This document shows, in pieces, positions 21,087 through 28,405 of a DNA stretch of 29,126 nt; the first letter of the stretch is position 1, and the number at the start of each line of letters is the position of its first letter. The translations under genes were made by a program, and so were the position numbers. The notes beneath the pieces are model-generated. The model saw only the letters and a list, made by a program, of their open reading frames with translations. It was not told the DNA's origin and did not search any database. Origin of the DNA: Candidatus Zambryskiibacteriota bacterium (GTDB lineage: Bacteria > Patescibacteriota > Minisyncoccia > Phycocordibacterales > Zambryskibacteraceae); assembly GCA_024654145.1 (NCBI GenBank), contig JANLIM010000063.1:1-29126 (forward strand), read 5' to 3'.

Positions 21087-21980
21087 ATGGGGGCAGTAGA
21101 AAAACCCACCGTCCTCATGGTGGATGATGAAGAAGATTTGCTTGAACAGGGGCAAGAGTTTTTTGAGGGATTCAACGGTCATAAGTTCAATGGTGTAACT
21201 ACCTTTGAAGAAGCCGTAGAAAAGATCTCGGAAACTCCTGGAGACATGGTTGCTTTTGTAGACATTCACCTCAAAGGCAAGCGCTCTGGTATTGATCTTC
21301 TGCGATTCATTCAAGAGTACGCCTCTCACAGAGTCGTGCCCTACGCTTACACAGGCCAGACCTCTATCACGGTAGAGAGGAAAGCCTTGGCTGCAGGGGC
21401 TATCCACGTTTTTCACAAGCCAGTCGATACCCTTGAAAGGCTAGTCGTCTACGCTGAAGAATCACTGGTGTCACGCCTGTTGCACAAAGCTTCTTCAGAC
21501 GACCTGACAGAACTCCACCGCTACTCAAGCTTCAGCAAGCTGGCTGTTTCTGAGTTGAAAACCGCAAAGGTGAGGCGCGACGGCAAGCATCCTGAAGTGT
21601 TCTCACTACTTTTCATCAACGTGGATAACTTCAGCAGCATTGGGGAGACCCACGGTTACCTTTCGGGCGATAAGACTTTGCAAACTGTTGCAGACGTGCT
21701 TCGCAAAGGTGTCCGGCCTACCGACCATCTCTGTCATAAGGGCGGCAGCGAATTCTTAGTTTGGCTGCCGGGTGTTGAAGGAAGGAAAGCTGTTGAGGTG
21801 GTAAATGAACTCAGGCAGCGCACAGCGGAAACGCAGGTTGAGTTGGAGGAGAGCAAGTTTTTCACTTCAATCTCTGTCGGTGCCGTTAGTACGGCTTGGG
21901 ACGAAATCTCTGAGGAGGACCCAGAGTCCACGTTAGAGATAATGATCCGAAAAGCCCATGCTGACTTGAGAAAATCTTGA
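21087..21980 (+). CDS. Response regulator with a degenerate GGDEF domain
   Basis: The product is 297 aa. The N-terminal receiver domain has all main residues: acidic Asp13-Asp14, phosphoacceptor Asp59 (VDIHLKG), Thr89 (YTGQTS), Lys111 (HKPVD). The C-terminal GGDEF-type domain opens DDLTELHRYSSFSKLA, but the metal site DxD reads NVD (178-180) and the signature reads GGSEF (219-223). Diguanylate cyclase activity is therefore doubtful; it may bind GTP or act by dimerising. CPR seldom show c-di-GMP signalling, so this is noteworthy. No histidine kinase is nearby. The Shine-Dalgarno GGAGG (21077-21081) lies five bases before the ATG; the gene is monocistronic. Confidence 0.9.
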   Translation: MGAVEKPTVLMVDDEEDLLEQGQEFFEGFNGHKFNGVTTFEEAVEKISETPGDMVAFVDIHLKGKRSGIDLLRFIQEYASHRVVPYAYTGQTSITVERKALAAGAIHVFHKPVDTLERLVVYAEESLVSRLLHKASSDDLTELHRYSSFSKLAVSELKTAKVRRDGKHPEVFSLLFINVDNFSSIGETHGYLSGDKTLQTVADVLRKGVRPTDHLCHKGGSEFLVWLPGVEGRKAVEVVNELRQRTAETQVELEESKFFTSISVGAVSTAWDEISEEDPESTLEIMIRKAHADLRKS

Positions 21981-22006
21981 AACAGCAGTTGCTTCAAGTT
22001 CATTGC

Positions 22007-22040
22007 AGGGGCGGCGCCGTTGGTGCCGCCCCTAGTTATT
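22007..22040 (+). terminator. Terminator of the REC-GGDEF gene
   Basis: AGGGGCGGC (22007-22015), loop, GCCGCCCCT (22025-22033), followed by a moderately T-rich AGTTATT. Confidence 0.7.
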
Positions 22041-22068
22041 TAAAGAAAGCTTTTATCAAGCGCTACGT

Positions 22069-22074
22069 TATAAT
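22069..22074 (+). promoter_or_regulatory. -10 box of the Gmad2/GerMN gene (leaderless)
   Basis: TATAAT, six bases (CAACAT), then ATG at 22081. No Shine-Dalgarno. Confidence 0.65.
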
Positions 22075-22080
22075 CAACAT

Positions 22081-22971
22081 ATGTCAACAAAAGCCATAGT
22101 TATCACAGTTTTATTACTCATACTCCTGGGCGCTGGAGCTTACTTTGCAATGAGAGGGCCGGAGGCGAACCCAAATGATTACAACCCCCCAGTCACGAAC
22201 GGAAACAATGGCGGCAATGAGGAACCTGAGCCGGTTCAGAATTCCATGATTAGAATTGATTCTCCTTTGCCTGGAGCAATTGTTTCAAGCCCCCTTGCTA
22301 TTACCGGCGAGGCGCGAGGTAATTGGTATTTTGAGGCAACCTTTCCTGTGAAGATTCTAGATGCTAACGGCAAAGTACTGGGTCAGCATTATGCAGAAGC
22401 GCAAGGGGAGTGGATGACTACTGAGTTCGTTCCCTTTACTTCCAGCCTTACTTTCTCTACCCCTACTACGGAAACCGGCACATTGGTTATAGAGAAGTCG
22501 AACCCTTCCGGCTTGCCGGAGAATGCAGGAGAAGTGCGCGTACCTATCCGCTTTTCAGGATCATCGGCAACTCAGACACGTACTATTAATCTTTACTTCT
22601 ATGATCAGAATAAAGACAAAGATGCGAGCGGCAATATAAAGTGCTCAGCGGATGGTCTTGTTGCAATCGAAAGAACTATTCCACGCACGAATACTCCTAT
22701 CCAGGATGCTGTAAGGGAATTACTGAAAGGCCCAACTGCTTCTGAACGTTCCAGTGTTCCTGGCACCGAATTCCCTCTGTCTGGCGTTACGCTCAGCTCA
22801 GCATCGCTTTCTAATGGTGTGCTTACACTTGCGTTTAACGATCCACAAAACAGCACGAGCGGGGGATCATGCAGGATTGCTATCCTAGATGCCCAGATTG
22901 AAGCAACAGCCAGACAATTTGGAGGAGTCACTTCTGTACGTTACTCGCCATCTGACATTTTTCAACCATAA
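22081..22971 (+). CDS. Anchored Gmad2-GerMN domain protein
   Basis: The product is 296 aa. One N-terminal membrane anchor (residues 4-24, AIVITVLLLILLGAGAYFAM) is followed by an Asn/Pro/Glu linker. Residues about 57-160 are a Gmad2-type Ig-like domain (IRIDSPLPGAIVSSPLAITG EAR, then WMTTEF and GTLVIEKSNPSG). Residues about 165-293 are a GerMN domain (RTINLYFYD, AIERTIP..PIQDAVRELLKGP, VLTLAFND, IEATARQFGGVTSVRYS). The pair is known from spore-germination proteins but also occurs in non-sporulating bacteria as an envelope protein; here sporulation is not implied. A small Cys-motif gene follows by 12 bases and may be co-transcribed. Confidence 0.92.
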   Translation: MSTKAIVITVLLLILLGAGAYFAMRGPEANPNDYNPPVTNGNNGGNEEPEPVQNSMIRIDSPLPGAIVSSPLAITGEARGNWYFEATFPVKILDANGKVLGQHYAEAQGEWMTTEFVPFTSSLTFSTPTTETGTLVIEKSNPSGLPENAGEVRVPIRFSGSSATQTRTINLYFYDQNKDKDASGNIKCSADGLVAIERTIPRTNTPIQDAVRELLKGPTASERSSVPGTEFPLSGVTLSSASLSNGVLTLAFNDPQNSTSGGSCRIAILDAQIEATARQFGGVTSVRYSPSDIFQP

Positions 22972-22983
22972 GGATACTAGTTT

Positions 22984-23187
22984 ATGCAAAGTGAAATCAG
23001 AACCGTTATAGGAGGAGTTATTTTTATTCTTGTTTTTGCTATTTTCTCTGCTCTCGTGATAGAAAACTATAAACCGAAGACTCAACCTTATGAAGGAAGC
23101 TGGGCTTGCACCACTGACGTTATGATTTGCCCAGATGGCCGAGAAGTTCAGCGCACCCCTCCTTACTGTCAGTTCGCCTCATGTTGA
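22984..23187 (+). CDS. Small anchored protein with a CPDG cysteine motif
   Basis: The product is 67 aa. A membrane segment covers residues 8-27 (VIGGVIFILVFAIFSALVIE). The outer part carries four cysteines (42, 49, 62, 67) in a compact pattern: ACTTDVMICPDGREVQRTPP then YCQFASC. The CPDG...PxCxFxxC pattern is, to my memory, recurrent in CPR proteins and looks like a small disulfide knot. Function unknown. It follows the GerMN gene by 12 bases and may use the same transcript. Confidence 0.8.
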   Translation: MQSEIRTVIGGVIFILVFAIFSALVIENYKPKTQPYEGSWACTTDVMICPDGREVQRTPPYCQFASC

Positions 23188-23220
23188 GTGTAAGAAAATG
23201 TAAGGATTTTCGTTTACGTC

Positions 23221-23259
23221 ACTTGAGGTTCATAATCTCAAGTATTTACTAGCTAAAAT
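23221..23259 (+). promoter_or_regulatory. Promoter with upstream palindrome before the 211-aa gene
   Basis: TAAAAT (23254-23259) lies nine bases before the ATG. ACTTGAG/CTCAAGT (23221-23227, 23237-23243) is a perfect inverted repeat at the -35 position and could be an operator. Confidence 0.5.
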
Positions 23260-23268
23260 AAACGAAGA

Positions 23269-23904
23269 ATGCATGCCCTTCCCATTCGATACGGCATATT
23301 AGCGGTCCTTGTACTGACAATAGGGTTTGTTGCCTATTCTAGGAACGTGCATGCCTACTCGCTTATCAATCTCAGTACTCTTATTGAAAGTAATGCAGTC
23401 TCAAGCACTACTGTAGATGAAATCGAGGTGAATGCTAGCATAACTACCGGCACACCAGTTGTAGAATCAGAAGAAGTGTCTAACGACATTGGATTGAAGG
23501 CGTATGCTGATAGCTTGGTAGCTTCAGACGAAGCTGTTGAAGAAGTAAAGTTCACCGAAGAGATGGTAGAGGTTAGATACAAGCAGAAGGGTCGCATCTT
23601 GGCACTCGTACCTATCACATTCACCGTAACTGCAACAGTGACTGCGGATGGTCGTGTGGAGATAAAGTACCCGTGGTATTCCACTTTTACTATTGATAAT
23701 AAAGAAGAAGTGAAAACTTCTGCCAAAGTCGCAGTGGACAATGCTCTGCGTGCCAAAGCTGTTGGTTCGGTAAAGGCAGAGGGAGATGCAATGAACCCCA
23801 AGTTTACTGCATCAGAGTCGGCAGCAGTTGCAGCCGGACTTCATAAGGTGCTTAAAGCGGCGCTTCAAGCTCAAAGTAGTTTGAGCACAGAAAACGGACA
23901 GTAG
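23269..23904 (+). CDS. Secreted protein of unknown function
   Basis: The product is 211 aa. Residues 7-30 are a signal peptide or anchor (YGILAVLVLTIGFVAYS, then HA-YS as a possible cleavage). The mature part is acidic and Ser/Thr/Val rich. A beta-strand stretch (FTEEMVEVRYKQKGRILALVPITFTVTATVT, GRVEIKYPWYSTF) is followed by a helical Ala/Lys-rich tail (KVAVDNALRAKAVGSVKAEG). There are no Cys. It is not recognised. The ECF-type sigma gene lies 200 bases downstream, but nothing shows a functional link. Confidence 0.8.
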   Translation: MHALPIRYGILAVLVLTIGFVAYSRNVHAYSLINLSTLIESNAVSSTTVDEIEVNASITTGTPVVESEEVSNDIGLKAYADSLVASDEAVEEVKFTEEMVEVRYKQKGRILALVPITFTVTATVTADGRVEIKYPWYSTFTIDNKEEVKTSAKVAVDNALRAKAVGSVKAEGDAMNPKFTASESAAVAAGLHKVLKAALQAQSSLSTENGQ

Positions 23905-24105
23905 GGAGTTGACTCTTAGTTGCTCCTTGATAAACTAAAGCTAGTTTCAGAATCCTAAATTCTACCTCAGAAAGACGTGACGACTGCACACGGATAGGCC
24001 AGATTACTGCTACAAAGGTATAAATTGCGTTTCTTTTGAATTCTTTGCGAAAGAGTTCTATTACCTTATTAGTTAGTATATTGGCGTGCACTCACGTCTT
24101 ACAAC

Positions 24106-24678
24106 ATGGATAAAAAATTGGAATTGGACCGAAAGGTCATCGAACGTGTAGCAGAAGTTTTCGGTGAGGTTTATGAGAAGGAGTCGGATGCGATATTTCG
24201 CTTTTGTTTATTAAGAACATCCGACAGAGAAGTGGCGCTTGATTTTACCCAGGATACGTTTATGCGATTCTGGAACTCTCTCATGCTTGAGAAAGATATC
24301 AAAAATCATCGTACGTTCCTCTTCACCATCGCCCGCAATGTTGTTATTGACTGGTACCGCAAGAAGAAGGCGTACTCTCTTGAAACTATGATGGAGAATG
24401 CTGCCGAAGGCAGGTCCAGTTTCACTCTCGCCTCGCTCGACAATGTCGAGACCAACGTGGAAGCAGACTTTGTGGTCAGAAAGATCAGAGAGCTGCCTGA
24501 GCCATACTCAAACGCAGTGTATCTTCGGTGCGTTGAGGAGCTCAAGCCGAGAGAAATTTCCGAGATACTTGGCGAGTCGGCCAATGTTATCTCGGTCCGC
24601 ATCAGCCGTGGACTTGAGCAGTTGCGGTCATTACTACATATGGAGAATGTCCATACAAGAACAGTAAAAGCAACATAA
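24106..24678 (+). CDS. ECF-type sigma-70 family sigma factor
   Basis: The product is 190 aa. It would direct RNA polymerase to a special promoter set. Region 2 is visible as EVALDFTQDTFMRFWNSL and HRTFLFTIARNVVIDWYRKKK. Region 4 is LPEPYSNAVYLRCVEELKPREISEILGESANVISVRISRGLEQLR. There is no region 1.1 or 3, fitting the ECF group. No anti-sigma gene with a ZAS motif is next to it; the flanking anchored proteins do not show one. A TATATT box sits about 24 bases upstream of the ATG. A hairpin terminator follows. Confidence 0.93.
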   Translation: MDKKLELDRKVIERVAEVFGEVYEKESDAIFRFCLLRTSDREVALDFTQDTFMRFWNSLMLEKDIKNHRTFLFTIARNVVIDWYRKKKAYSLETMMENAAEGRSSFTLASLDNVETNVEADFVVRKIRELPEPYSNAVYLRCVEELKPREISEILGESANVISVRISRGLEQLRSLLHMENVHTRTVKAT

Positions 24679-24703
24679 TCTAGAAGAATTGAATTTGGTA
24701 AAG

Positions 24704-24746
24704 GAAATCGCTTCCTTCTCTATTTGGGAAGGGGCGATTTTCTTTG
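24704..24746 (+). terminator. Terminator of the sigma factor gene
   Basis: GAAATCGCTTCC (24704-24715) pairs with GGGAAGGGGCGATTTTC, then TTT. The stem is slightly imperfect. Confidence 0.75.
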
Positions 24747-24761
24747 AGTTAAATCTATTGA

Positions 24762-25400
24762 TTAACGGGCGAAATGTTCTTCAATTTGGTCCCACCAACC
24801 GTTATTGTCTTGGTCCCGCAAGCTTGCATTCATTTCGAAGCAGGCTGCCTGGCCGACGTTCTCTGGGCAAAACTTAATTCCTAAAAGCTTCGGGTTTCCC
24901 TGAGCGTCCATGGCAAAAAGCAAAACTTTTCGCAATGGCGGAGTTTGTTCACCCTCAAAATTTAGAGATTCATAATCGCTAAGCAGTACAGCTTGGCGGT
25001 TGTCATGGAAGACATGTACGAAGTCTTCTCTGGCAAAATCTTTTGTAAGTCTGTAAACGTTACCTATACGCTTTAGGCACTCAGCTTTGCTTTCTGCATT
25101 AGTTTCCGCTTCCTGACATGGTAGAGATAGCTGGTAGGAAAGGTTTTCAATCCCTGCGATATTTTCGTTTCTAGCATATTCACGGTACTGAGTAAAAGTG
25201 GTAAACAACTCATCTCCTTTGTTACTCTTAGTACTGATACCTGGGAGTTCAAGAGAAGGTGCCTTAAAAGTGCTTGGAATAATAGAAAGGCTAAGTCCCG
25301 GACTATCTGTTTTTCTACTTATAATCTCTCCTGTGTTACCCATAAAAAAAGCTCCTCCAATTACTACTAAAGCAACAGCCACTGCAACATTTTTTTCCAT
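24762..25400 (-). CDS. Anchored protein with an EF-hand-like DQDNNG tail, unknown function
   Basis: The product is 212 aa. An N-terminal anchor (NVAVAVALVVIGGAFFMG) is followed by a Ser/Pro-rich stretch, then a helical domain with four or five Cys (LPCQEAETNAESKAECLKR, FCPENVGQAACF) that may pair. The C-terminus ASLRDQDNNGWWDQIEEHF looks like a calcium-binding loop (DxDxNG), as in dockerin or thrombospondin type 3 repeats. No family was recognised. A TATATT box lies six bases before the ATG, predicting a leaderless message. It is divergent from ftsE and convergent with the sigma factor gene. Confidence 0.8.
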   Translation of the reverse strand: MEKNVAVAVALVVIGGAFFMGNTGEIISRKTDSPGLSLSIIPSTFKAPSLELPGISTKSNKGDELFTTFTQYREYARNENIAGIENLSYQLSLPCQEAETNAESKAECLKRIGNVYRLTKDFAREDFVHVFHDNRQAVLLSDYESLNFEGEQTPPLRKVLLFAMDAQGNPKLLGIKFCPENVGQAACFEMNASLRDQDNNGWWDQIEEHFAR

Positions 25401-25406
25401 AAATAC

Positions 25407-25412
25407 AATATA
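25407..25412 (-). promoter_or_regulatory. -10 box of the anchored 212-aa gene (leaderless)
   Basis: TATATT on the minus strand, six bases before the ATG at 25400. Confidence 0.55.
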
Positions 25413-25470
25413 TCACACAAATAACACGCTACTGGGAGCTGGCAAGTTGTCGCTTCTCTGTAATACATGA

Positions 25471-25476
25471 TAAAAT
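25471..25476 (+). promoter_or_regulatory. -10 box of ftsEX (leaderless)
   Basis: TAAAAT ends eight bases before the ATG at 25485 and supports that start. Confidence 0.55.
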
Positions 25477-25484
25477 ATCGAGAC

Positions 25485-26165
25485 ATGATTTCTTTTGACC
25501 GCGTTTCCAAAGTATATGCAGACGAGTCAGTTGCTCTCGATAACGTAAGCTTCACTATTGAGCCTGGTGAATTCGTCTCTATCGTAGGACCGTCCGGAGC
25601 AGGGAAGACCACTCTTCTTAAACTTTTTCTTGCAGAAGAAAGACCGACCGAAGGTTCAGTCCTATTCGACAACGTGGATGTCCATACTTTGGATAGAAAG
25701 CAAATCAATGACTTCAGACGCAATGTGGGCATGATTTTCCAGGATTTTCGTCTCCTACCAGACAAAACTGTGTATGAGAACATCGCCTTTACTATGGAAG
25801 TAGCCGGTAGGACTGATGAAGATATAGATACTGATGTGCCGTATGTGCTTAATCTTGTTGACCTTGCTTCTAAGGCGTGGAATTTCCCAAAGGAGCTTTC
25901 CGGAGGAGAGAAGCAGAGAGTGGCTATTGCACGAGCCTTGGTTAATGAGCCTGATGTTATCATTGCAGATGAGCCAACTGGCAATCTTGACCCAGTAAAT
26001 ACATATGACATAGTTCAGATTCTTAAAAAAATTCACGACTTAGGGACGACTGTTATACTGACAACACACAACAAAGGTATAATTGATTCTCTCGGTAAGC
26101 GGGTCATTGCACTCGAACGGGGCGCTGTTGTACGTGATGATAAGTCCGGCAAATATTATGTCTAG
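25485..26165 (+). CDS. ftsE: Cell division ATP-binding protein FtsE
   Basis: The product is 226 aa. It is the ABC ATPase of FtsEX, which controls peptidoglycan hydrolases at the septum. Walker A is GPSGAGKTTLL (residues 35-45), the signature LSGGEKQRVAIARAL, and Walker B VIIADEPTGNLDP, followed by the switch His in LTTHNKG. I took the ATG at 25485 rather than 25467 because FtsE normally opens MISFxxVSKxY and a -10 box overlaps the longer start. ftsX follows after 15 bases, the standard order. A hydrolase partner is not visible in the window. Confidence 0.96.
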   Translation: MISFDRVSKVYADESVALDNVSFTIEPGEFVSIVGPSGAGKTTLLKLFLAEERPTEGSVLFDNVDVHTLDRKQINDFRRNVGMIFQDFRLLPDKTVYENIAFTMEVAGRTDEDIDTDVPYVLNLVDLASKAWNFPKELSGGEKQRVAIARALVNEPDVIIADEPTGNLDPVNTYDIVQILKKIHDLGTTVILTTHNKGIIDSLGKRVIALERGAVVRDDKSGKYYV

Positions 26166-26180
26166 TTCGACAAACTCACT

Positions 26181-27119
26181 ATGAATAGAGAAATACTTAC
26201 AACTAAACTAAAGAGGGTCATACGCACAGGTTTTTTTAATTTTTGGCGAAACGGTACCGTATCTCTGGCCTCGGTCCTAGTCATGATGGTCACCCTCATG
26301 ACTATTGGGTTTATCTACTTCTCTGGAGCCATTTTGGACACTGCTCTTGCTGAGCTTCGTAATAAAATTGATATAAATGTCACTTTTGTACCTAGTGCTT
26401 TTGAGGATGAGGTTTTGAATATCAAACATTCACTCGAATCCCTGCCAGAAGTGCTTCTCGTCACCTACATTTCTCGAGATGAGGCACTAACCGCGTTTAA
26501 AGAAAGACATGCCAGCGACCCTTCTATCCTCGCTGCTCTTGATGAGTTAGGAGAAAATCCTCTTGGTGCAGTGCTAAATATCAAAGCGCGTGACCCTTCA
26601 CAGTATGCATCCGTTGCAGACTTTCTAGAGAGCGGCAGCGCTATTTCTACTAGTGGTATCACTATTGTAGATAGAATAAACTACTTTCAAAATAAAGTGG
26701 CTATTGATAAACTCACAAGCCTCATTAACTCAGCAGACCGGCTAGGTTTTGCTCTTACGATCTTTCTTGCTGTGATCTCGATGCTCATTGCCTTTAACAC
26801 TATTCGTCTGACAATCTACATTGCGCGCGATGAGATAGCCGTCATGCGCCTAGTAGGAGCTTCGACCACCTATATCCAAGGTCCGTTTGTGGTTGTAGGT
26901 GTTATATACGGAGTTGTGGCAACGGTACTAGCTCTTCTTATGTTTCTTCCTATTACATATTGGCTTGGTTCAACGACTGAAAGCTTCTTTGTCGGCTTTA
27001 ATCTCTTCTCTTTCTATCTAGGTTACTTCCTAGAAATCGCTTCAATACTCTTAGTGTCTGGAGTTCTTATTGGAGCTTTATCGAGCGTTATGGCAATACG
27101 AAAGTACCTAAAAGTGTAA
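26181..27119 (+). CDS. ftsX: Cell division permease-like protein FtsX
   Basis: The product is 312 aa, family length. FtsX is the membrane half of FtsEX. Four membrane segments are seen: about 26-50 (VSLASVLVMMVTLMTIGFIYF), then after an extracellular loop of about 135 residues those near 190-215, 235-260 and 278-305. The loop carries the usual FtsX extracellular domain (NVTFVPSAFEDEVLNIKHSLES, VTYISRDEALTAFKERH). Co-transcribed with ftsE. A stem-loop repeat follows directly. Confidence 0.95.
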   Translation: MNREILTTKLKRVIRTGFFNFWRNGTVSLASVLVMMVTLMTIGFIYFSGAILDTALAELRNKIDINVTFVPSAFEDEVLNIKHSLESLPEVLLVTYISRDEALTAFKERHASDPSILAALDELGENPLGAVLNIKARDPSQYASVADFLESGSAISTSGITIVDRINYFQNKVAIDKLTSLINSADRLGFALTIFLAVISMLIAFNTIRLTIYIARDEIAVMRLVGASTTYIQGPFVVVGVIYGVVATVLALLMFLPITYWLGSTTESFFVGFNLFSFYLGYFLEIASILLVSGVLIGALSSVMAIRKYLKV

Positions 27120-27122
27120 AAG

Positions 27123-27209
27123 TGCCAATCTACAAATGATGCGAATTCTACAAATGGAAACGAATAATTCGTAGACATTCGCAGATTGGTGTAGATTCGT
27201 AGATTGGAA
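27123..27209. repeat. Stem-loop repeat of the CTACAAAT/ATTCGTAG type after ftsX
   Basis: CCAATCTAC (from 27124) pairs with GTAGATTGG (27199-27207). Inside, GCGAAT/ATTCGC and TCTAC/GTAGA pair again, and AGATTGGTGTAGATTCGTAGATTGG-like words repeat at the right arm. The whole is an imperfect long hairpin. From memory, arrays of ACGAAT/CTACAAAT words are common in intergenic CPR sequence. It may serve as terminator for ftsX and for the minus-strand gene on its right. Confidence 0.65.
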
Positions 27210-27210
27210 C

Positions 27211-27363
27211 TTACTTTATTGGATTCTCTCCCCGTATCAACCTGAATAGGATCATAATGATAGCAAGGACTAGGAGAACGTGGATAAAGCCTCCGAGTGT
27301 GTAGGATGTCACGAATCCTAGGAGCCAGAGAATCAATAAGATAATGGCTATAGTACTAAGCAT
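27211..27363 (-). CDS. lmo0937-family small membrane protein
   Basis: The product is 50 aa, on the minus strand, and too short for most callers. It reads MLSTIAIILLILWLLGFVTS, then YTLGGFIHVLLVLAIIMILF and RLIRGENPIK. Two hydrophobic segments flank a short YTLGGFIH turn, the pattern of the lmo0937 family: the WLLG and TLGGFIHxLLV words are characteristic. The role is unknown; such peptides are often found in stress regulons. It lies on the strand opposite to ftsX and ends against the stem-loop repeat. Confidence 0.85.
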   Translation of the reverse strand: MLSTIAIILLILWLLGFVTSYTLGGFIHVLLVLAIIMILFRLIRGENPIK

Positions 27364-27443
27364 ATTTTTGGTAATTAATTTGTATTAAGCATTAGATTAG
27401 ACGTTATAAACAGTAAAAAGTTTCAGCTGAGCTGTGAATGGTA

Positions 27444-27449
27444 TATAGT
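27444..27449 (+). promoter_or_regulatory. Candidate -10 box of the zinc microprotein gene
   Basis: TATAGT. The -35 position has only a poor match. The leader would be about 42 bases. Confidence 0.35.
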
Positions 27450-27485
27450 AGGGTCTGGAATGATCTTAGATTTTCTTAAGCTGGT

Positions 27486-27490
27486 GGAGG
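27486..27490 (+). promoter_or_regulatory. Shine-Dalgarno selecting ATG over an adjacent GTG
   Basis: GGAGG lies six bases before the ATG at 27497 and only three before the GTG at 27494, so the ATG is the better start. Confidence 0.65.
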
Positions 27491-27496
27491 TCTGTG

Positions 27497-27721
27497 ATGA
27501 CTACTTTGTGGTGCTTTAACTGCCGCGAGAAGCGGGTGCGCGAGAATCATAGTTGCACAAATCTGTGCCAAAAGGAGAGTCATTTCGGCCTGTGCTACTC
27601 ATGCGAGAGAAAGTTTCTAGATGAGTTGAAAGACTTGACTGAAGGCCTAGAGGTGCTTGAGGAATACATAGCGAAAGCGGGCATCAAGCAACCCTGGTGG
27701 CGCAAAGAGGCGCTTCAGTGA
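27497..27721 (+). CDS. Small zinc-binding-type protein, unknown function
   Basis: The product is 74 aa. It holds CFNC (6-9), HSCTNLC and CYSC, that is three Cys pairs with a His between, enough for one or two zinc sites (treble-clef or ribbon type). A helical acidic tail (FLDELKDLTEGLEVLEEYIAKAG) follows, then a basic PWWRKEALQ end. No family was recognised. It is a monocistronic unit with Shine-Dalgarno and a strong terminator, in the same style as the other Shine-Dalgarno genes of the window. A protein-protein or nucleic-acid adaptor is possible but unproven. Confidence 0.75.
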   Translation: MTTLWCFNCREKRVRENHSCTNLCQKESHFGLCYSCERKFLDELKDLTEGLEVLEEYIAKAGIKQPWWRKEALQ

Positions 27722-27734
27722 GAAGGTGGAGAAC

Positions 27735-27767
27735 AATAGGAGCCTTCGGGCTCCTATTCTCTTTTCT
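27735..27767 (+). terminator. Terminator of the zinc microprotein gene
   Basis: AATAGGAGCC (27735-27744), TTCG tetraloop, GGCTCCTATT (27749-27758), then CTCTTTTCTT. Confidence 0.92.
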
Positions 27768-28333
27768 TATTTCAACTTTATCGAATCGACAAACGGTTGG
27801 AAGTCGCGGTAAATGTCCGAGTCTTTGTCTAAGTAAGAACCATTTACGTAGTAGACAAATGTTCTATCGGAGAATATTACACTCCTGTTGGGGTAGAGAC
27901 CGTCGGCATCGTAAGATACAGCAGGGTTACCAGCCACAGTAGTGCTCATCATGTCGCTCATAATGAGAGGGAAGTTGCTTAGGCCTGGATTCTGCTTCAC
28001 CCATTCTTCTGGAGTGAGACCAAGTGAGTTATTGTAGGTCTGGAGAGATATAACAGGAGGACCTTCACCGCCATCGCGTTCACCGCTGAGTATTGATTGG
28101 TAATCATCTTCTTGCATGAGGATGATGGTTTTGACTAGTGTGAGCTGGCTTTCGTTCGTCTCCTGTTCCAAGAGCACATAACCGCCTTGACCATCACGAT
28201 ATTCAAAACTAAGAGGCAAGCTAGAATCGTTATAGACCGCTACTTGGGGCACTGGCACCTCTTCTGTATTCCAGTAATAAAGCCCGACACCAATTGCTAG
28301 CAATATAAGAAGCCAAATAAATATTTTTTTCAT
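27767..28333 (-). CDS. Membrane-anchored protein of unknown function
   Basis: The product is 188 aa. An N-terminal anchor (KKIFIWLLILLAIGVGLYYW) is followed by an extracellular domain with beta-rich segments (VAVYNDSSLPLSFEYRDGQGGYVLLEQ, LVKTIILMQEDDYQSIL, NPAVSYDADGLYPNRSVIF, TFVYYVNGSY) and a final helix-like FQPFVDSIKLK. The layout resembles PsbP-like domains seen in CPR anchored proteins, but I cannot confirm it. The anchor MKKIFIW is the same as that of the 151-aa protein at 18419. A TATAAT box lies six bases before the ATG, predicting leaderless translation. Confidence 0.8.
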   Translation of the reverse strand: MKKIFIWLLILLAIGVGLYYWNTEEVPVPQVAVYNDSSLPLSFEYRDGQGGYVLLEQETNESQLTLVKTIILMQEDDYQSILSGERDGGEGPPVISLQTYNNSLGLTPEEWVKQNPGLSNFPLIMSDMMSTTVAGNPAVSYDADGLYPNRSVIFSDRTFVYYVNGSYLDKDSDIYRDFQPFVDSIKLK

Positions 28334-28339
28334 GTCTCA

Positions 28340-28345
28340 ATTATA
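28340..28345 (-). promoter_or_regulatory. -10 box of the 188-aa gene (leaderless)
   Basis: TATAAT on the minus strand, six bases before the ATG at 28333. Confidence 0.6.
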
Positions 28346-28370
28346 AGACGCATTGGTTTTAATTTAAATT

Positions 28371-28400
28371 AAAAGAGCGGATCTGGCGACCCGCTCTTTT
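28371..28400 (-). terminator. Terminator of the MOSC gene
   Basis: AAAAGAGCGG (28371-28380), ten-base loop, CCGCTCTTTT (28391-28400). Flanking A and T runs suit both strands; on the minus strand it lies just after the MOSC stop. Confidence 0.85.
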
Positions 28401-28405
28401 GCTCT

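Noticed and set aside
23852..24091. 79-codon minus-strand frame before the sigma gene
   Set aside because: It overlaps the coding end of the 211-aa gene and the sigma leader, with no ribosome site or recognisable pattern.
25467..25484. Longer N-terminus of FtsE
   Set aside because: It overlaps the -10 box, and FtsE proteins open at the later Met.
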